The notes below the pieces were generated by a model. That model worked only from the letters and a program-made list of their open reading frames with translations. It made no database searches and was not told the origin of the DNA. Shown here piece after piece: positions 26,397 to 34,317 of a stretch of 64,000 nucleotides of DNA (positions within the stretch are counted from its first letter, which is position 1; each line of letters opens with the position of its first letter). A program made the position numbers and the translations under genes. The stretch is from an uncultured Eubacteriales bacterium (GTDB lineage: Bacteria > Bacillota > Clostridia > Christensenellales > CALVMC01), in the NCBI GenBank assembly GCA_949296455.1, contig CASFOZ010000001.1:1-64000 (forward strand), given 5' to 3'.

Positions 26397-27214
26397 AGTA
26401 TCGAAATATATCCTTTCTCAACAACGATTTGCTGACCTTTATCGCTTAATATAAAGTCTATGAATTTCTGTGCTTCTTCGGAAACATTGCCTTCTTTCGT
26501 AACGATATTGAAAGGACGGGATAAAGTATATGTTCCGCTTTTAATGTTTTCCACATTTGCGTTAACGCCGTTGAAAGTCAGCGCCTTTACCGTATCGTTA
26601 AGAGAACCTAAAGATATGTAACCTATTTTAGAAGCATTTGAAACTATTTCCGTCATAACATAGCCCGTACTGTTCTGAATATCGATTACGCTTGCAAAAC
26701 TCTCTTTGTCGGAAAGTTTTTCTCCGCTGTCGCTTTTGATAAGAGAATCGAAAGCGTCTCTCGTTCCACTGCCTTCTTCTCTTGATATTCCGCCGGTTAC
26801 AGAACCTATCGCCGTTCCGTTCACGAACAAATCAAACAGCTGCTGACTTGTAACGTTTGTAATATCGCTTTCTTTGTTTGCAATAACCACAACGCCGTCT
26901 ATGCAGATTTTTGTAGCCTTGACGCCCGTCTCACCGCTTTTTAAGTCACGGGAAGCCATACCTATATCGTTTCTTCCGTTTAAGGTATCGGTAATACCGG
27001 TCGTGGAATCGCTCATCGTAACTTTAATAGTCACATCGTTTGTTTTTTCGTATTCGGCAGCAAGCGCCTGCATAAGCGGATAAACCGACGACGAGCCTGT
27101 TATCGTAATAGTAGTTCCGCCGAAATTACAGCCGCTGAGTACGCTTATCGCAATACATGCCGTAATAATTATTGCAATTATTGCTATTGAAAATTTTGAC
27201 TTTGTTTTCAGCAT
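26393..27214 (-). CDS. pstS: Phosphate-binding lipoprotein PstS
   Basis: A 273-residue periplasmic-type binding protein with a lipoprotein signal ending LSGC (Cys at about 29). Phosphate-binding marks are GSSSVYPLMQALAAEY near the N-terminus and ISREEGSGTRDAF in the middle. The end KGQQIVVEKGYISI is family-like. It is the first gene of the phosphate operon, directly behind the PhoP box and a TATAAT. Confidence 0.94.
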   Translation of the reverse strand: MLKTKSKFSIAIIAIIITACIAISVLSGCNFGGTTITITGSSSVYPLMQALAAEYEKTNDVTIKVTMSDSTTGITDTLNGRNDIGMASRDLKSGETGVKATKICIDGVVVIANKESDITNVTSQQLFDLFVNGTAIGSVTGGISREEGSGTRDAFDSLIKSDSGEKLSDKESFASVIDIQNSTGYVMTEIVSNASKIGYISLGSLNDTVKALTFNGVNANVENIKSGTYTLSRPFNIVTKEGNVSEEAQKFIDFILSDKGQQIVVEKGYISIL

Positions 27215-27244
27215 TTTTTTATCTCCTTTTCTTATTTCGGTTAC

Positions 27245-27310
27245 ATTATACGAAGATAAAAAAATTCAAACTATCACGAAAAGGTAATATCTTTGTAAAA
27301 TTTTTGTAAA
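27245..27310 (-). promoter_or_regulatory. PhoP box and promoter of the phosphate operon
   Basis: On the minus strand, TTTACA (27305-27310) and TTTACA (27294-27299) recur at 11 bp, followed at the same spacing by ATTACC (27283-27288). Direct repeats of TT(T/A/C)ACA about 11 bp apart are the known PhoP site in Bacillus. A TATAAT (27245-27250) lies 32 bp beyond, as for an activated promoter lacking a good -35. Confidence 0.8.
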
Positions 27311-27427
27311 GTCTCAAAAATACGGTACCTTGCTTAAAACACACGATAGAACATTAAATTATTTTTAATATTGGAAAAACAAGTTAATTGCCGATTGAAA
27401 TCCGATTGAAATTTATAAAAAATAATT

Positions 27428-27450
27428 AAACGGATATAAAATATCCGTTT
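27428..27450 (-). terminator. Terminator after thiN
   Basis: A 10-bp perfect stem AAACGGATAT/ATATCCGTTT (27428-27437, 27441-27450) with a 3-nt loop. On the minus strand it is followed by AATTATTTTTT, so it closes the thiN transcript. Confidence 0.75.
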
Positions 27451-27486
27451 TAAAAAATGAATTTTAAGTTTTTATATTGATTAAAA

Positions 27487-28206
27487 CTATCGGTCTTCGT
27501 AAATTACCAGAATATAACCCTTTTCGGAAATTACCTTTGCATTGTGTCCATTTAAAAATTCGTTGCTTACACCTAATGGATAATCGTCGGTTAAAATTTT
27601 TCCGTTTAAAGGATATTTTAAATTTTCTAAGGTAACTTTACTTCTTCCGCTGAGCGAAAATACCGAAATGTAACCTTTTTCTTTTTCCGAAAAATTTATG
27701 GCGCTGTTGTTGAGTACCGTAAAAACTCTGTCTTTTGCCATGATTTTAGCGCCGCAACCTTTTTTTACAAGATATTTCATAAGTTGAATATTGGCAAAAG
27801 TATGGTCTTCCCTTCCGCCTGTTACCGCATAAAAGACAAAATCGTTACAGCCTTTTTTTAAAGCGAAATTCGCTGCGACAACGGTATCTGTATCGTTCTT
27901 TTCTTTGGGAAGAAATATTTTCTCAATATTTTTTTTAAATGCGTCCTCTTTATCGGCAAAATTATATTTTATCCAATCAGACGTTTTATAAGTTCTTTCG
28001 GATAAAGAAGAAGAGTTTTCTTCGATTCCGTTTATAATTTCCGAATCGCAATCGCCGATAAAAACATCGTAAGGTATATTTTGCTCTTCGAGATATTTTA
28101 TTCCGCCGTCGGCAGCAATAACGAGAAAGGCATCTTTCGTGTCGATTTTTCTTCCGCCTAAATCGCCTGCGCCGACAATAACGCATCTTTTAATATTTTG
28201 AGACAT
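27487..28206 (-). CDS. thiN: Thiamine pyrophosphokinase
   Basis: A 239-residue enzyme that pyrophosphorylates thiamine to thiamine diphosphate using ATP. Family motifs: FLVIAADGGIKYL, the FIGDCDSE phosphate/metal site, KEKNDTDTVVAANFALKKG and VTGGREDHTFANIQLMKYL. The C-terminal beta domain (about 165-239) binds thiamine. It is encoded alone between the phosphate operon and the hydrogenase operon. I see no TPP riboswitch upstream, in keeping with a salvage enzyme. Confidence 0.92.
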   Translation of the reverse strand: MSQNIKRCVIVGAGDLGGRKIDTKDAFLVIAADGGIKYLEEQNIPYDVFIGDCDSEIINGIEENSSSLSERTYKTSDWIKYNFADKEDAFKKNIEKIFLPKEKNDTDTVVAANFALKKGCNDFVFYAVTGGREDHTFANIQLMKYLVKKGCGAKIMAKDRVFTVLNNSAINFSEKEKGYISVFSLSGRSKVTLENLKYPLNGKILTDDYPLGVSNEFLNGHNAKVISEKGYILVIYEDR

Positions 28207-28327
28207 GCAGTCCGTCCTTTTATAATAAAACTTTACTTTCGAAAATTTTATTTGTAATTTCCTTAATATTACCGATTTTGTAAAACAAGTTAAAATATTT
28301 TATATCGGTTTACTTTTTAACCTTTTC

Positions 28328-29767
28328 TTATTCGTCTTTTATTCCGTTGGCTAGTTTATAAAGTTTAACTGAATTGTCAATGGTTTTTTCCTTGGCTTCG
28401 TTTCCGTATCTGTCGACATCGGCAAGATTTTTAGGTCCGTGATGCAGACAAAGAGCGCCGTTAAGACAACCGCCGTCGCAAGCCATTCCTTCGAAAAAGT
28501 TATATTCGCTTTTCTTTATTTTAAGTTTCAGAAGATTTACTTTACACTCGTCTATTCCGTTCATTGCAACGGGATTGACTCCCTTTATTCCCATAGACTC
28601 GGACACGTCTTTGACTCCCCTTGCAATACCGCCGGACTTTGCGAATATTCTTCCGTAAAAAGAAGCGTTGTCGAGAGCGGTATCGTCAAGTTTAGTGACA
28701 TCTACGTCTCTTGCGTCGAAAAAGGCTTGTAATTCTTCGAACGATATAACCGAATCTATATACTCGTTAGCCTTTTCGGTTTTGTATTCCATTTTCTTGC
28801 TTGTGCAAGGTCCTATAAAAACAACTTTTGCGGTTTTATCGGAACTTTTTATGAGCTTTGCCGTTTCGACCATAGGGGAAACCGAACCGGATACATACTG
28901 TCTGAATTCCGGAAAATACTTTTCGATATACATTACAAAAGACGGACAGCAGGAAGTGGTAAGCAGTCCCTTTTCCTTAAACTCGTTGACTTCGTGATAC
29001 AAGGTTATATCTGCTCCGAGAGCGGCTTCCACTACCTGATGAAAGCCGAGTTTATGTATACCGCTGACAACCTGTTCTATACGGGCATATTTGAACTGAC
29101 TTACAATTGAAGGCGCAATTACGGCATATACTTTATAATTTTTATTTTCGTTGGAATTTTTAAGTATATCGATAGTTTCCATAACGAAAGACTTATCGGC
29201 AATAGCGCCGAAAGGACATTGATAAACGCATGCTCCGCAGGAAATACATTTATCGTTATCTATTTTTGCCTTTTTGTTTTCGTCCATTGTAATTGCCTTT
29301 ACCTTACAGCTCATAACGCAAGGTCTGTGCTGTTCGATAATAGCATTATAAGGACAAGCCTTTTTACAGAGTCCGCACTCGATACATTTACTTTTATCGA
29401 TTACCGCCTTTTTATCTATTATGGAAATAGCGCCCTTCGGACAGGCTTCTGCACAGCCGTGAAATATACAGCCTCTGCAAGCCTGAGTTACGAAAACGCC
29501 GCCTATAGGACACTCGTCGCAGGCTATATCGAGAACTTCGATAACGTTCGGGTTGCTTTTATCCCCGCCCAAAGCAAGTTTTATTCTCTCTTGCAGTATC
29601 GCTCTTTCCTTATAAATGCAACACCTTAAAGTGGCTTTCGGTCCGGGGGAAATCATTTTAGGAATATCGACATAGATATTGTCAATATTGTTCTCATAAG
29701 CGTTTCTTATCAACGCTTTAAGCACTTCGTATTTAATTTGCTGCACATTGGTATCGAAAATTCTCAT
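28328..29767 (-). CDS. [FeFe]-hydrogenase, monomeric group B type
   Basis: A 479-residue hydrogenase catalytic protein. The N-terminal third holds several 4Fe-4S ferredoxin motifs (CRGCIFHGCAEACP, CIECGLCKKACP, CISCGACVYQCP). The H-cluster domain has TSCCP (271-275, Cys273 for proton transfer and Cys274 as ligand), GPC (Cys321) and MACDGGC (Cys430, Cys434). All H-cluster cysteines remain, so it should make or use H2 with ferredoxin. Motif variants (CCPSF, GPCTSKK) and the extra N-terminal Cys region suggest group B rather than the electron-bifurcating group A. It overlaps the phosphodiesterase gene by 4 bp and ends the operon. Confidence 0.88.
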   Translation of the reverse strand: MRIFDTNVQQIKYEVLKALIRNAYENNIDNIYVDIPKMISPGPKATLRCCIYKERAILQERIKLALGGDKSNPNVIEVLDIACDECPIGGVFVTQACRGCIFHGCAEACPKGAISIIDKKAVIDKSKCIECGLCKKACPYNAIIEQHRPCVMSCKVKAITMDENKKAKIDNDKCISCGACVYQCPFGAIADKSFVMETIDILKNSNENKNYKVYAVIAPSIVSQFKYARIEQVVSGIHKLGFHQVVEAALGADITLYHEVNEFKEKGLLTTSCCPSFVMYIEKYFPEFRQYVSGSVSPMVETAKLIKSSDKTAKVVFIGPCTSKKMEYKTEKANEYIDSVISFEELQAFFDARDVDVTKLDDTALDNASFYGRIFAKSGGIARGVKDVSESMGIKGVNPVAMNGIDECKVNLLKLKIKKSEYNFFEGMACDGGCLNGALCLHHGPKNLADVDRYGNEAKEKTIDNSVKLYKLANGIKDE

Positions 29768-30297
29768 AATGTATCCTCTTTAATTTTTATACCGTCCAAA
29801 GAATATAAAGAAATTGTATTGTTATCTATAACTACGAAACTTTTTCTGCCGTCTTTGGGAAGAGAAACCGAACCGGGATTGACATAAAGAACATTATTAT
29901 ATCTTTCGATAAGTCCGGTATGGAAATGGCCGTAAAAAACTGCGTCATAAACGCCTTTCGGGGGATTTTCGGCATTGAATACATGACCGTGGCTGAAAAA
30001 GACTTTTTTTGAATTTAAAATCAAAACCGCATTGTCTACAAAATCGAAAGGAGCAATCATGGCGTCGACTTCGCTGTCGCAGTTGCCTTTGACTACTATA
30101 AGTTCCTTTTTGAAATCGTTTAAAAGTTCTGCCGTTTCCATAGGATTATAACCTTCGGGCAGCGGATTTCTCGGTCCGTGATAGAAAATATCGCCGAGAA
30201 GAACAAGTTTTTCCGCACCGGAATTTTTATAAAATTCCAGAAGTTTTTTAAGACAGACCGCCGAACCGTGTATATCGGACGCTACAAGTATTTTCAT
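29764..30297 (-). CDS. yfcE: YfcE/MJ0936-type phosphodiesterase
   Basis: A 177-residue calcineurin-like metallophosphoesterase. Metal-binding motifs run in order: ASDIHGSAVCL, LLGDIFYHGPRN, VKGNCDSEVD, FFSHGHVF and FYGHFHTG, then NPGSVSLP. Family members cleave phosphodiesters in vitro; the natural substrate is generally unknown. It is an unexpected member of the hydrogenase operon, coupled to the catalytic hydrogenase by a 4-bp overlap. Confidence 0.9.
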   Translation of the reverse strand: MKILVASDIHGSAVCLKKLLEFYKNSGAEKLVLLGDIFYHGPRNPLPEGYNPMETAELLNDFKKELIVVKGNCDSEVDAMIAPFDFVDNAVLILNSKKVFFSHGHVFNAENPPKGVYDAVFYGHFHTGLIERYNNVLYVNPGSVSLPKDGRKSFVVIDNNTISLYSLDGIKIKEDTL

Positions 30298-30307
30298 AAT
30301 TCCTCCG

Positions 30308-31468
30308 TCAGTCGTAATTTACGGTAACCTTCTTGCCCATAAGTTTTAAGTTTTTGGCAAGAGAGTCGATAAGTTTAAGTTTCATTGTAATATCGATAGG
30401 AAGTCCCTGATGAGCTGCGTTCATACTTTGACCTACAAAGAAAGTCACTTCGGTAGCCTCTTCAAAAAGCATATTCGCAAGCAAAGAAGCGCCGTCTTTT
30501 TTTGAAGAAAGTTTGGGCGAAAGGTCGCTTGGCGAAAGATATTTTTCGGAAAGCTCCAAAAGTTTTCTAATCGTTAAAACCCCTTCCGTCGTAAGGTCGA
30601 TACCTTCTATAAAACCGATAGGCGGAACTTCGGGGTCGGGAAAATCGAAAGTAGTTTTGACTTCTTTATTGAGATATCTTGCGACTATCTGAGAACTTGT
30701 TCCGCCGCAAACGATTTTCTTTCCTTTTTCCGCCATAAATTTTTCCACATAGAAATTGTCGAGATTTTTATCTACGGGCGGACCTACCATCATACTTACA
30801 TGAAGACTTTCTCTTAAACGAACGGCGGCAACTGTTGTGTCGTCGCCGGGTTTACCCATATAAAGGTCGTTGCATGCGGCGGCAAGAAGGCAGGCTATAC
30901 ATCTTGCGCTCATATCCTTATTAATGTTTTTATTTAGAAAATCTATAACCTGAGGTCTTTGCCATCCGAAATTCAAAAGCATACCTATTCCTGCGTGAAT
31001 AACGCCGTCGCTCATTACGACAACCGTATCGCCGCATTTCAAATTCAGTTTTGTTTTATATACCTTTTTGCCGAGAATTTCCATTTCTTCCCTTTCTTCG
31101 AAATCCTTGCATTCTCCGTCGCTTATGTATATAGCCTGAGGATTATCGAACTCGAAAAGATATCCTTGTCCTTTATCGTTTATATGTATTACAGAAAAAG
31201 TGGAATAGGCAACTCCTCTTACCTTGCATACGGGAAGAGATTGAAGTATTGTTTCCACGCACTCTTTTATATCTATTTTATTGGAAACCATGGTACAGAG
31301 AATTTTGGAAGTCAAAGTTGCAAGAATATTTGCTTTGACGCCGCTTCCCATACCGTCGGCAAGCACGACGGTCGTGTAATCGCCGAGTTTTACCGTTTCC
31401 ACTTTATCGCCGCAAAGTTCTTCGTTCTGCTTATTGAGAGAGGTGTACCCCGTTTCAAGAAAGAGCAT
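30308..31468 (-). CDS. SpoIIE-type PP2C protein phosphatase
   Basis: A 386-residue serine/threonine phosphatase. The PPM/SpoIIE core is in the first 220 residues, with metal-binding VVLADGMGSGVKANILATL, GDTVVVMSDGVIHAG and GDDTTVAAVRL. The last 160 residues (SMMVGPPVDKNLDNFYV, IVCGGTSSQIVARYL) are a conserved extension seen with hydrogenase-linked members. Its start overlaps the sensory hydrogenase by 14 bp. Group C hydrogenases are known to be encoded beside PP2C phosphatases, so it probably relays the hydrogen or redox signal. It is not by itself evidence for sporulation. Confidence 0.88.
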   Translation of the reverse strand: MLFLETGYTSLNKQNEELCGDKVETVKLGDYTTVVLADGMGSGVKANILATLTSKILCTMVSNKIDIKECVETILQSLPVCKVRGVAYSTFSVIHINDKGQGYLFEFDNPQAIYISDGECKDFEEREEMEILGKKVYKTKLNLKCGDTVVVMSDGVIHAGIGMLLNFGWQRPQVIDFLNKNINKDMSARCIACLLAAACNDLYMGKPGDDTTVAAVRLRESLHVSMMVGPPVDKNLDNFYVEKFMAEKGKKIVCGGTSSQIVARYLNKEVKTTFDFPDPEVPPIGFIEGIDLTTEGVLTIRKLLELSEKYLSPSDLSPKLSSKKDGASLLANMLFEEATEVTFFVGQSMNAAHQGLPIDITMKLKLIDSLAKNLKLMGKKVTVNYD

Positions 31469-33167
31469 CGTCTGAATTATCCTCCCCGCTTTCGCTTTGA
31501 AGAGTCTTTTTAAGCTGCAAGAGCGCCACTTTTGTTTCTGCGGTCGTCTCGCCTAAAAGAGAGGCTATTTCCTGAGCGACTCTCATCTGCTTTCTTATCA
31601 CCTCATCGGTTGTGGAAAGTGTTTTAAGCTTAACCGAATTGAGTTTTTCGTCATACATAGTCTCTTCGGTGATATCTTTCATTATGGCGCAAAGCATATT
31701 GTGGTCTTTTAAAAGTATAACGGAAAGTTTAACGAATTTTTTTGTTTTTTCGAGATATACCTTTTTGTCTTCGAGATTTTTTCCGTCGTTCAGCGCAAGT
31801 ACGAAATCGGTAGGATTGACGAATTCCACAACATCTCTTCCCTTAATATTTTCTTCTTTAACTCCCCAAAGGTGTTTTGCTTTATCGTTGATTTCTATTA
31901 TTTTCAGTTCGTTATCCATAACGACGATACCGTTGGGGCTGTTTTTTATAACTTCAAAGGACATAGACTCTGCGCGCTTTCTCATATAAGGAACGCACAT
32001 TTCTATATCGGCAAAACCGCAGGCAACAGCCCACGCTTTTTCACGGCAGGTCGAATAGCCGCAGCTGCCGCAATTAAGTTCGTCTTCGGGGGTCAATTTA
32101 CCTGTCTTTGCAAGAATATTTTTTATTTCCTTTTCGGAAGGCTGATAATTTCTGAGTTCGGATTTTTTATGTTTTTTGGAAAAATCGATATCGCCGTAAA
32201 CGATATCCGAAATACTATCCTTTTCGCATTTTGCATACTTACGGACATCGAAAACGGCTTTTGTAAGTCCGCCTTCGCAAGGCAGTGCGCAAGGACCGTT
32301 TATACATGCACCCTGACAAGCGTTGAGTTCTAAAAACATTTTATCGAGTTTGTCGATATTTTCCAAAGTTTCCTTACAAGCCTCGACTCCGTCCACTGCG
32401 ATATATTCGTAATCGGAATCGGTTTTTTCAAAGGATTTTATAATTCCTCTCTGTATAGGATAATAACGGGCTTTAAGACCTTCGCCGTTTGCGGTATCGG
32501 AAGGAATGTTTTTCAAATCTATATTTTTTTCTCTCAATATTTCGTCGAGTTCTTCAAAGGTAAGAACTCCCGAAATAAGTCCGCTTTCTCTTCCCTCTTT
32601 CTTTTTAGCGATACAAGGTCCTATAAAGACCACTTCGCAATCGGGAAAACGCTTTTTGAGAATTTTTGCGTGTGCCGCCATAGGAGTCAGCACGGGGGCA
32701 AGATAATTTAAAGCCTTTGGGTAATACTTGGAAATCATATCGTTAACGGCAGGACAAGCCGAACTTATAAGAATTTTATATTTTTTACCGGCAAGTAATT
32801 TTGCATATTCTTCGGTTACGGCTTTTGCTCCTACCGCCGTTTCTTCCGCATCGAAAAACCCTAATTTTAAAAGGGCTTTTTTCATAACCGAAAAATCGGC
32901 GATTTTAAAACTTGCGACAAAAGACGGCGCAACGCTTGCGATAATCTTTTTGTCTGATTTTAAAAGAGAGAGAATATCGTCTTTTTCTTCGTGAACCTTT
33001 TTTGCGTTCTGCGGACAGACATTGGTACATCTTCCGCAAAGAATACATCTGTCTTCGATAATTCTCGCCTGGTGATTTTTAAATTCGATTGCCTTTACGG
33101 GACACTCCCTTAAACACTTGTAGCAATCTTTACAATTTGCGTCTTTAAAGTCTAAATAATTAACCAT
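31455..33167 (-). CDS. hydS: Sensory [FeFe]-hydrogenase HydS (group C) with PAS domain
   Basis: A 570-residue sensor. Residues 1-60 hold two 4Fe-4S motifs (CKDCYKCLRECP, CILCGRCTNVCP). The H-cluster domain has SSACP (Cys138 as ligand, Ala137 where active enzymes have the proton-transfer Cys), GPC (Cys185) and NACQGAC (Cys284, Cys288). About residues 360-395 form another Cys-rich Fe-S segment (CGSCGYSTC), then a PAS domain (about 405-515) and a coiled C-terminus. Loss of the proton-transfer Cys plus PAS is the group C signature. It should sense H2 or redox state and act through the overlapping phosphatase gene. Confidence 0.9.
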   Translation of the reverse strand: MVNYLDFKDANCKDCYKCLRECPVKAIEFKNHQARIIEDRCILCGRCTNVCPQNAKKVHEEKDDILSLLKSDKKIIASVAPSFVASFKIADFSVMKKALLKLGFFDAEETAVGAKAVTEEYAKLLAGKKYKILISSACPAVNDMISKYYPKALNYLAPVLTPMAAHAKILKKRFPDCEVVFIGPCIAKKKEGRESGLISGVLTFEELDEILREKNIDLKNIPSDTANGEGLKARYYPIQRGIIKSFEKTDSDYEYIAVDGVEACKETLENIDKLDKMFLELNACQGACINGPCALPCEGGLTKAVFDVRKYAKCEKDSISDIVYGDIDFSKKHKKSELRNYQPSEKEIKNILAKTGKLTPEDELNCGSCGYSTCREKAWAVACGFADIEMCVPYMRKRAESMSFEVIKNSPNGIVVMDNELKIIEINDKAKHLWGVKEENIKGRDVVEFVNPTDFVLALNDGKNLEDKKVYLEKTKKFVKLSVILLKDHNMLCAIMKDITEETMYDEKLNSVKLKTLSTTDEVIRKQMRVAQEIASLLGETTAETKVALLQLKKTLQSESGEDNSDDALS

Positions 33168-33189
33168 AATACACCTTAAAAAACAGTCT

Positions 33190-33435
33190 TTATTTTAAAG
33201 AAGACATAATTTCTTTAACGAAAATTTCTTCGGTATTATTTTCGTTGACGCCGTCAATGAATCTGTCGTCGGCAAGAACGGTAACTCCCGTCGAACAGCG
33301 TCCTAAGCAGAAACTTGCCTGAAGCTCCACTTTATCGGAAACATTGTATTTTTCGATAAGCTTTTTGAAATTTTCTATAACGGCATAAGAACCTTTAAGA
33401 TGGCAGGAACTGCCAACGCAAACTTTAACTATCAT
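33190..33435 (-). CDS. Thioredoxin-like 2Fe-2S ferredoxin
   Basis: An 81-residue protein of the NuoE/24-kDa fold. Four Cys that can hold a 2Fe-2S cluster are CVGSSC (6, 11) and CLGRC (about 43, 47), the arrangement of small thioredoxin-like ferredoxins beside hydrogenases. It is the first gene of the hydrogenase operon, with HydS following after 22 bp. It may pass electrons to or from one of the two hydrogenases. Confidence 0.88.
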   Translation of the reverse strand: MIVKVCVGSSCHLKGSYAVIENFKKLIEKYNVSDKVELQASFCLGRCSTGVTVLADDRFIDGVNENNTEEIFVKEIMSSLK

Positions 33436-33449
33436 AAATCCTCCCTGAG

Positions 33450-33547
33450 TAAAAAAAACGGCGTTTTTATTATCTTTATTGTAACATAAATATAAACTAA
33501 AATAACTGTAAAATTATGTTATCGATAAAAATTTTTAAAAACGCCGT
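33450..33547 (-). terminator. Long-loop terminator containing a promoter
   Basis: A perfect 11-bp inverted repeat ACGGCGTTTTT/AAAAACGCCGT (33537-33547 and 33458-33468) encloses a 68-nt loop. On the minus strand it is followed by a T run, just before the ferredoxin ribosome site. The loop carries an extended -10 TGTTACAAT (33478-33486). Transcripts arriving from rex-adhE-kinase would fold and stop; those starting in the loop would lack the left arm and continue. Confidence 0.55.
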
Positions 33548-33566
33548 ATTAATTAATAATTTTATT

Positions 33567-34316
33567 TTATTCGTAGTCTACGACATTTGCCCATTTCAAA
33601 AGGAACTCTCTTTCTTCGGGAAGACTTTTTACAAGCTGCGAAGCGGCGAGAATGGGAAGCCAACCTTGAATATACTGTTTAGCGGTATCGGTTTTTGCGC
33701 AGAATTTGTCGAGATAAATATCGGCGGTTTTTTTATCGTAGTAAAGATTGAAATAAAGATAGGTTCTTGCTGCGTCGGCGCCTGCGTTGCCCTGTGTTGC
33801 GTGTGACCAGTCTATTATATAATTTTTACCGTCGTCGCCTACTATAATGTTGCTCGGGTTAAAATCTCCGTGACAGAGTTTGTTGTGCTTGGGCATACCC
33901 GAAATTCTCGTATTGAGTTCGTAACGGGTAGTTGCGTCCAAGCCCGATTCGTCTATTTTTCTGTGCATTTTGTCGTGCCACTTATTGAGCAAAGGACAGG
34001 TTCTTTTGTGCATATCGTTCTGAATATCGACAAACATATCCATATACTCGTCGAACTTTTTCGGATTTTCCTTCATAAGCTCTGCAAGGGTTTTTCCTTT
34101 GATATAGTCCATTACGAGAGCGAGTTTTCCGTCTATTTTGGTAACTTCCTCCACTTTCGGAATGTTAAGGTCGGTTTGCTCTACTCTTGCCTGATTCAAA
34201 GCTTCGTTCAAAACGTCTGCTTTCGAAAAATCACTGTCAAAGAGTTTTACGCAGTAATTTCCTGCTTTGTAAATTTTTTTACTTTTTCTTTCAGCAATTA
34301 CTTTCTCAAGCTCCAT
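33567..34316 (-). CDS. Aminoglycoside-phosphotransferase-fold kinase
   Basis: A 249-residue small-molecule kinase. N-lobe Lys in NYCVKLFDSD, hinge VMDYIKGKTL, catalytic LCHGDFNPSNIIV and metal-binding YIIDWSHATQG. The DWSHA ending and overall length resemble the family annotated as TIGR02172 more than true resistance enzymes. Substrate unknown. It starts 2 bp after the adhE stop, so it is the third gene of the rex-adhE operon. Confidence 0.85.
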   Translation of the reverse strand: MELEKVIAERKSKKIYKAGNYCVKLFDSDFSKADVLNEALNQARVEQTDLNIPKVEEVTKIDGKLALVMDYIKGKTLAELMKENPKKFDEYMDMFVDIQNDMHKRTCPLLNKWHDKMHRKIDESGLDATTRYELNTRISGMPKHNKLCHGDFNPSNIIVGDDGKNYIIDWSHATQGNAGADAARTYLYFNLYYDKKTADIYLDKFCAKTDTAKQYIQGWLPILAASQLVKSLPEEREFLLKWANVVDYE

Positions 34317-34317
34317 A

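Noticed and set aside
28207-28327. TPP riboswitch upstream of thiN
   Set aside because: No CUGAGA or ACCUGA-type thi-box elements are present in this short AT-rich gap.
30308-31468. SpoIIE as proof of sporulation
   Set aside because: The protein is a soluble PP2C-type phosphatase without SpoIIE membrane helices, and its overlap with hydS ties it to hydrogenase signalling.
33567-34316. Aminoglycoside resistance gene
   Set aside because: Only the kinase fold is shared. Its place in the rex-adhE operon and its motif variants argue for a housekeeping kinase.
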